Positions 57,790-64,000 of a stretch of DNA of 64,000 bases are shown in pieces; the stretch's first letter is position 1; every line of letters starts with the position of its first letter. The stretch covers positions 141,856,404 through 141,920,403 of the forward strand of contig ML681963.1 of assembly GCA_007922195.1 (NCBI GenBank). Reading direction: 5' to 3'. Made by a program: the position numbers and the translations under genes. The notes beneath the pieces are model-generated. The model saw only the letters and a list, made by a program, of their open reading frames with translations, had not been told where the DNA came from and made no database searches. The DNA is from Podocnemis expansa (lineage: Eukaryota; Chordata; Testudines; Podocnemididae).

Positions 57790-58830
57790 ACAAAATACAA
57801 TGTAACCTTCTTCTTTTCCCACCTAAAACTCTTGTCTCCCAGTCCCCAGACAGGTTCAATTAATACCTCTGACTCTCAGATCTAGCTCTCATCTTATGGA
57901 TGTCTAGCTGTGATCTCAAGTTAATATGGCTAAAACAAAGCTCTTAATCCGCCCACCACATAAAAAGAAATCATCATCCTCATTATCTTTTTTTCTTGGT
58001 CGCTGTGAACACTACCATCCTGCTTGTCATTCTGGACCATAAAGTGAGCATTTTCTTTGACTATCTCTCTCTCTAGCTCCTCACATCTAGATGGTATCTA
58101 AATCTTGCTAATTCTGTCTGCGTAACATCTGAGGTTTGGTTGTCCTTATTTGTCAATGCAGCTTAAACCTTCAGCTTTTTGCATCTTGATTATTGCCATA
58201 TTTTTTTTTCTGGCCCTGACAAAAAAAATTAGTCTTGCCCTGCTCATGGCCATTGATTGCTACTGAGAACATTTTCTTAGTCTTCCTTTGCAAGTGGCTT
58301 CACTCTTCTCTATCACTCCAGACAAGCTACTTATCTTTGCTTTCAGTGTCCTCCTCAGGCAGTGCCACTATACTTATCTCTCATTTACTGTTGACGCTAG
58401 AATCTGATCTATACATTATTCAAGGCTCTATTGCCCACTTGTTAAATTGTCAGATATTGTGTGCTTTCTCTTGTTCTGTTCCACATTTTTGGTAGAAGTT
58501 CACTGTAAATACCTACAAATCTACCTCATTATCCATCTTTAAATCCCATCTCAAACATCTCCTTTGTGTAGATGCCTACAAAAAGCTTGACAATGAGTAG
58601 GCTAATGGTGTGCAGACACCACCATCTATCGTGCTTATCAGTATCGTCTTTGTGCTTCCCCCATGTGTTTTTCATTGGTTGACTCATCTCTTATTTAGAT
58701 TGTAAGCTCACTGGGTTTTTTATACTTTTCTGAGTGGATGCATAATGGTGTTCTGGTTCATGATTAATGCTCTTTAGGCACTGTTCCTTTGTATTACTGT
58801 AGTGTGTATCTTAGAGGCTTAATATAAAAG
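57790..58830 (+). repeat. Old L2-like LINE 3' region
   Basis: In broken frames the + strand gives the order DLKLN.AKTKLLI, then a serine-rich SSSLSFFLG segment, then FCILIIAI, then a C-terminal KSHLKHLLCVDAYKKL-like end. This is the order of the post-RT part of L2-group LINEs. A 3' tail with AGATTGTAAGCTCACTGGG follows. Heavily mutated. Confidence 0.5.
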
Positions 58831-59054
58831 CAGACTCTTAAAATGTGGCACTATTTGTAAATCAGCACTGATGTCTGAAGACACAAATACATCATGCCAT
58901 TATAGGTTTGTTCAAAGCATAGGTCATGCATATTTACTACTTTAGTCATGCTATCAAAATCAAAATGAAATTATGCTGAAATAACAATCTTTTTTAAGTT
59001 CTCCATCTCTTCCTTGTTACAGAACCTTTTACTAGTGGAAATGAGATGAATTAA

Positions 59055-59246
<192 letters not shown>

Positions 59247-60721
59247 TAATAAATCTTCTCCCAGTGGCCATCTGAGATCTTATGCTGAAATTAAAGTTAC
59301 TATGCTACTGGTAATTGGATATGTGTAATGAGAATAAATCATAGTTGCCAGTGAAGTGGCTCTGTGCACAGGTTTCTCATTATGAAGCAAGATCTGCACA
59401 CACAATCCCTAGAAGTATTTACATGCTAAATTGCATAGCATTAACTGTAATGCACAGTACTACAGTTCTTCTATTTAAAGTTTCCCCATCAGTATTTACT
59501 ATTTTGGCCACCTACAATAATTGAGTGGGCATGGACTTCAGGCACTGAATTGTTAAACCATCAGGAGCAACAGCTTCCACGACAATTTTACTGTAACTTT
59601 TGGGCAAAAGCTTTTTTCTTCAGGGAATAGGATCTGTTACGTTGCTGTAAAATAAGCTGCTGTGAGACTAACTGCAGCTTATGTTATTGGTCTTGTCTTT
59701 GTGCAGGGGTGCTGAACTATGTGTTCTGTCAAGATCCCACCAGCCATATATGTCTGATTCTGTGATTATGGCAATGCAGTGCCTCTTCCATTCTTATTTT
59801 AAATGTTTTAAAATTCAAAGTGAGAAGTTTGGGTATTTCTGGGACATTACTGGGATGTTTGTTGTATAACTTTAGTCTTTTAAATAGATCTTTGCTAATA
59901 TCCACTTTATATTTGCAGATACAAATTTTGTATCCATTCAGGGTGCTACTTAAAAGCTTCAGTACAAATTGAAACTTTTGCATTTCTGTCATTCAACATT
60001 TATCTTGCTATCTAGTTCTGTTTACTTAAAACTCTTCCCATTTGTCATGGAGATGTCATTCAGCAGGCAGCATCAGAGTCAGCAGTCATCTAATTCAAAT
60101 TCTGTCTCAGGCAGTACTATCAAAGCTGGTCCACAATAACAACCGATAAGTAGGCACTAGAGACAATTGAATTGGGATATGCCATCCTGTTTACATCTTC
60201 CACCCCCCAATTCCTTCCCCTTCCCTTTTCAGGGACTCCACTTGTGCATATTCTGCACTAAAAAATAGACCATCTGCTACTAATAGAGGCTATAGAGCCT
60301 GTCCCTTATAAACACAGTGGCAAGGGATTTTATTCCCAGTAGTCTGTAGTACATAAAAAGAGTGGGAGGATAGAAACCTATTCTGGACCTGAGAGTGCTG
60401 ACATATGAGAAATGGCAAACATTCAAGGTAGTCACACTATCAAAAATAATACCAATGCTACGAAGAGGGGACTAGTTCTCAGCTCTTGACCTCCAGATGC
60501 TTATTTTCATGTTACCTATCCATCCTGCCCACAGATGGCAGCATTGCCAATGCAAAGTGCTGCCATTTGGCTTTTCTGTGGCACTGAGGGTTTTTTCAAA
60601 GGTTCTTGTGGTAGTCACCGTGTACCTAAGGACGCAAGGTGTTGCAATCTTTCCATATGGTATGGACTGAATGAAATATGCATGGTGATAAAGCATATGC
60701 TCTTAAAAAGAGGTGCTATAT

Positions 60722-61088
60722 CAGGGGTTCTGCATCTTGCTGTTCTGGAGCTGTATGCAGCTCTTGAAGCTTCAGGCTCCATACTACCACTGGAGAACCC
60801 TGCAGGTTGTTTGCCTCCTGGCTCTGCCTCCCCAACCACTGGGGAACCCTGTAGGCAGTCCCTCCCACACTCTCCCCCACTTCCACCGGGAGACCCTGCA
60901 GACCTATTCCTGGTTCTGGACTCTTCTTCTCTGCCCAGCCCTGCCACCAGGGGTACCCTGGACATGTATCCTGACCCAGCTTCTGCCTCGCCTATCAGGA
61001 GACTATACTCATAGTGGCTCTCAAAACACTTGTTGTTGAAGGAATTATTTAAAAAATGGCTCTTATTATCTATGGGTTGCTGACCCTG
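60722..61088. mobile_element. hAT-type element in TOLLIP intron 2
   Basis: Ends are CAGGGGTTCTGCATC and GGGTTGCTGACCCTG. The flanks TGCTATAT and TGCTAGAG match 6 of 8. The GC-rich interior creates overlapping frames on both strands that are not genes. Confidence 0.75.
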
Positions 61089-61669
61089 TGCTAGAGCTTG
61101 GTAAACAGTTGGATTTAAGATTCTTAATATTCATAATTGGCCTGCGTCAAGACAGCCCCTTAAATGCCATTTTTTAAGTAACTGGTTTTAAATGTTTTCT
61201 TTGATAGGATTTACTGTGCCAAACTTAACAGGGTGATTATTAATGAAGAGGCTCACTTGGACAAAAATTGTTTTAAGGCATCTATAGACATTCTCCGGCT
61301 AACTGTAGCTGGATAATTATTTAAATTATGGGAAATATACTTTGACCTGATACCAAGAGAAGAGATTGTAACAGAGAGAGCCAATTTATTTATTTTGTTG
61401 TTTTATATATTGTTTAATGTGTCGATTTTTAATAGAACAGACAGTTAATTCTAATTTTTTTTTTTTGCTTGGTTGTATTGTCTCCTAAGGTACATAAAAA
61501 CCCCTGTGACTGAAACAGTAGAAGCTACACCTCTGAGCTAGCACTTAAACAGCTAGTAGGAGCTGGTTTGCTACCCCTTGTGTCTCTGGACTAAATATTA
61601 TTTATAATTTTAAAAATAAAAGTAGTTGGAGTTCAACCTTTTTAAATTACTTTCTGCTGCACAAGTTGC

Positions 61670-61792
61670 GGGGGGGGGGGGGGGGATCGGGCCGGGGGGG
61701 GGGGTTTTGGCCAATGGCCTTAAAAAAAAAAAATAAAAAAAGGGCAAAAACATGGCCGGGGGACACCGTTGGAACCCCCCCCCCCCCCCCCC
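61670..61792. other. Homopolymer-rich patch: G16, G11, A-run, C18
   Basis: Runs of G at 61670-61685 and 61694-61704, an A-rich stretch at 61722-61740 and C at 61775-61792 occur within 125 bp. The G and C runs could pair as a long hairpin. The composition is unlike the flanks and may be an assembly or read error. Confidence 0.7.
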
Positions 61793-63781
61793 AACACTCA
61801 TGTTCCTGCATCTCTCCCTGATCCTCAGCCTGGAGGGCTGATGAGGAGACCTGCAACTACTACGAGTGAAACAAACTGTCCTGGGCTTACTGAACTTCCT
61901 CACTCCTTCATCCTTGCCGTTAGGAGTCACTGCCTTCACTTATCCGTCACTAAGCACTGGAGACACGTGTTGTCATGTTTACCATCAGAGTGCTGATAAT
62001 CTCTGTGACGACAGTGCATGCTTGTCTACCTCTGTGGACATGGCCTGCAGTACTTATGCTGAAAGGAGGCATGTCTGACCCTCTGTATTAATTCACCTCT
62101 TGTCACAACTCTACCAAGTTGGTAAAACCAATCCCTCCAGTATTCAGTGTCACTTCAACTGCCTTCACTGTGTTAGATATAGTGCTTGCAGATGGCTAAA
62201 TGCTGGAATTCAAACCTGTGGAGCACATCACAAATAATGGCACACCATCTTAAGTTGCCTCAGCCACTGAAATACTACCAGCCCCAGAAGGTGAAATTAA
62301 GGTTGTATTGTGAGGTGTTCCATTAACCTCTTCATTTCTTGTGTGAGTTAGAGGTTTGTTTAGCTGCATTTTGGATGGGCACAAATGGGTGACTAACTTG
62401 TAATTAAAGTTTGGGGGCATTTTCTGACAGTCTAGGTTGGCTTAGAGGTTTTTCTTGTATAAGACCATTTGCACATTATTTTGAAAGTTTACTGCAGAAT
62501 AAAATGTCTAATATTCAAATGCAGTGTGACAGTAACAGTAAGAAGCTTCTGACTTTAATGAAGATACCTCTTTTCTCTACATCTTCTATAACATTTAATA
62601 GACTATGCTTCTGCATGAAATTCTCCCACTTTGTCAAAGCCTAGCAGTAATATCTATTTGCACAAATCCAGGAAGACAGTTGAAGATGGAAGCTCCTGAA
62701 CTTTCTTTAATAGAATGCTGGGTCAAATAAAATTTTAGAATTTAAATATTTTTCTTAAAGCTGTGGCCAAGGAAATAGAGGCAGATAGAACTGTTTTCAA
62801 TGAAACATTATCTTTCTTCATTTATTTAAGAAGTAGCTTCATCTACAGTAAATCTCCTTGGTAGGCACTTCAGAGGGATTCTCTTGCTGTAATCACTTAT
62901 TTTCATTATAAATACATCACGGTATAAACTTGACCAGCAGAGAGACTGCTGTTTGGGATACATGGGTAGACTGGAGTTGGAAATGTTAAAACCGAGATGA
63001 CCTTGGTATCTATGAGGCAGTGAAAGGGTAAGAAAATTTATTCAAATTATAGAAGTGAGATGGATCTTCCAGGTTGTCCAGCCAGTCTCCCTGTTGTTGC
63101 CATATCCAGTGTGCACTATTAGGCACACTGCATGGTAGTCTTGACTGTAGATTGGCATTATATTCTAGAAAGATAAAGCAGCCTGCATCTGCCCTCATAA
63201 TGGTATCCTGCCACTGGAAGGTGTGGACTAGGGACTGTTCAAGAAGAAAAGGATGATTCAGGATGATAAAATGTGGAAAATCAGAATTCTTGCCTGGGGT
63301 AAAATGAGTAACCGTGGTGTAGAGAATATACCATAATTTTGGTTCTACAAAGTTCCTTTCCTACTCAAAATATCTGAGCGCTTTCCCACATTGATGACTT
63401 ATAGGCTGGTTGTGCAGTGACTGCATTTAGTCATTATTTTGTACTCAACAATGCTTCTGTCACAAACTTCAGTATTAAACCTGCAATGAGTGTGAATGTC
63501 AGGGAAAAATTACTATTGCCTTGTCTTAAGGCAGCATGCCTAAATGGTATAACATCTAAACACAATAACACTATGCTTCAGGATTGTCATTGATATGAGT
63601 CCAAATCCTGATTTTTATGAACATGAGAGCAAGCATCTTTAGACCAGAGGGAAAAATGACATTAATTAATTTCCCTGGGTGTGATTCTTCAAGACTCCGA
63701 TTGCAAAACTATAGAAAGACCCATCCTTTTGTTTTGTCAGTTCTCTGAAACCTTTTAAAGTACCCAGTTATTTGAACCTCT

Positions 63782-64000
63782 GGGTATATCTACCGTCAAA
63801 ATGATACAGCAGCGAAGCTTAAAGCTGCAGCTGTGCTTTTTGTATAGTTTCTGAGTGTAGCCTCTCGCTACTAAAGCAATGAAAAGGGTTCTCCTATCGT
63901 GGTAGTGAATCATCTTCCCCAGGATTTGTAGCTACAGTATGTTGACAAGTCTTCTGTTGACTTAGTATTGTGTACAGAAGGAGTTAGGTCAGCGTATTTA
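63782..64000. mobile_element. DNA-element left part, cut by window end
   Basis: GGGTATATCTACC resembles the GGGTATGTCTACAC terminus of the other 3-bp-TSD elements. CTCTCGCTACTAAAGCAATG and TTCTCCTATCGTGGTAG follow in the interior. The right end is beyond the window. Confidence 0.45.

Noticed and set aside
61610..61939. 109-codon minus frame with poly-Pro and poly-Gly
   Set aside because: Translation of the homopolymer cluster.

Overview
This is vertebrate nuclear DNA from a non-avian reptile, most likely a turtle (a crocodilian is the main alternative). The evidence is the repeat mix: CR1 LINEs with the ATTCTATGA-type 3' end, Penelope-like elements with a GIY-YIG domain, a DIRS tyrosine-recombinase fragment, many short hAT and 3-bp-TSD DNA transposons, and MIR/L2-type relics. 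Nothing looks bacterial or viral, and there is no operon structure. The species call is inference, since no database search was possible.

Only one host gene is recognisable: the 5' part of TOLLIP (Toll-interacting protein) on the + strand. A CpG island (about 41.9-42.8 kb) with three NRF1-type palindromes and a GC box precedes coding exon 1 (42616-42648, 11 codons). Intron 1 is 16.4 kb and full of repeats. Coding exon 2 (59076-59225, 50 codons) follows, and intron 2 runs off the window. Together the exons encode the Tom1-binding N-terminus and the first strand of the C2 domain. The C2 remainder and the CUE domain lie beyond the window. The 42 kb upstream is intergenic; in human, BRSK2 lies on that side of TOLLIP.

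Region by region. 0-13 kb: a MIR relic split by younger insertions, a Penelope fragment, a DNA element carrying a GC-rich minisatellite, several hATs, a CR1 split by a hAT, and two Penelope-like elements (10.2 and 12.1 kb) with inverted terminal arms and 11-bp target duplications. 14.1-18.7 kb: an almost complete CR1 with an 8-bp TSD, an open esterase-type ORF1 and a lightly damaged ORF2 that itself contains a second CR1 3' end. 18.7-29 kb: mostly unrecognised sequence with scattered CR1, Penelope and LINE-tail pieces. 29-31 kb: two DNA elements side by side sharing one ATA, the second holding a DIRS fragment. 33.5-37.1 kb: a very degenerate tandem repeat broken by a GC-rich possible LTR and a CR1. 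39-41.6 kb: a DNA element and three stacked or nested hATs. 42.9-64 kb: TOLLIP introns with Penelope ends, a rearranged Penelope copy, hATs, an internally deleted CR1 with a 6-bp TSD, an old L2-like LINE, and a homopolymer-rich patch that may be an assembly error.

The window does not hold an obvious new multi-gene system. The most interesting material is the Penelope-like family: inverted terminal arms, long TSDs, a hammerhead-ribozyme-like fold in each arm, and minimal copies made only of an end. Next are the CR1-into-CR1 insertion, the minisatellites carried inside cut-and-paste elements, and the undescribed 33.5-37.1 kb repeat.
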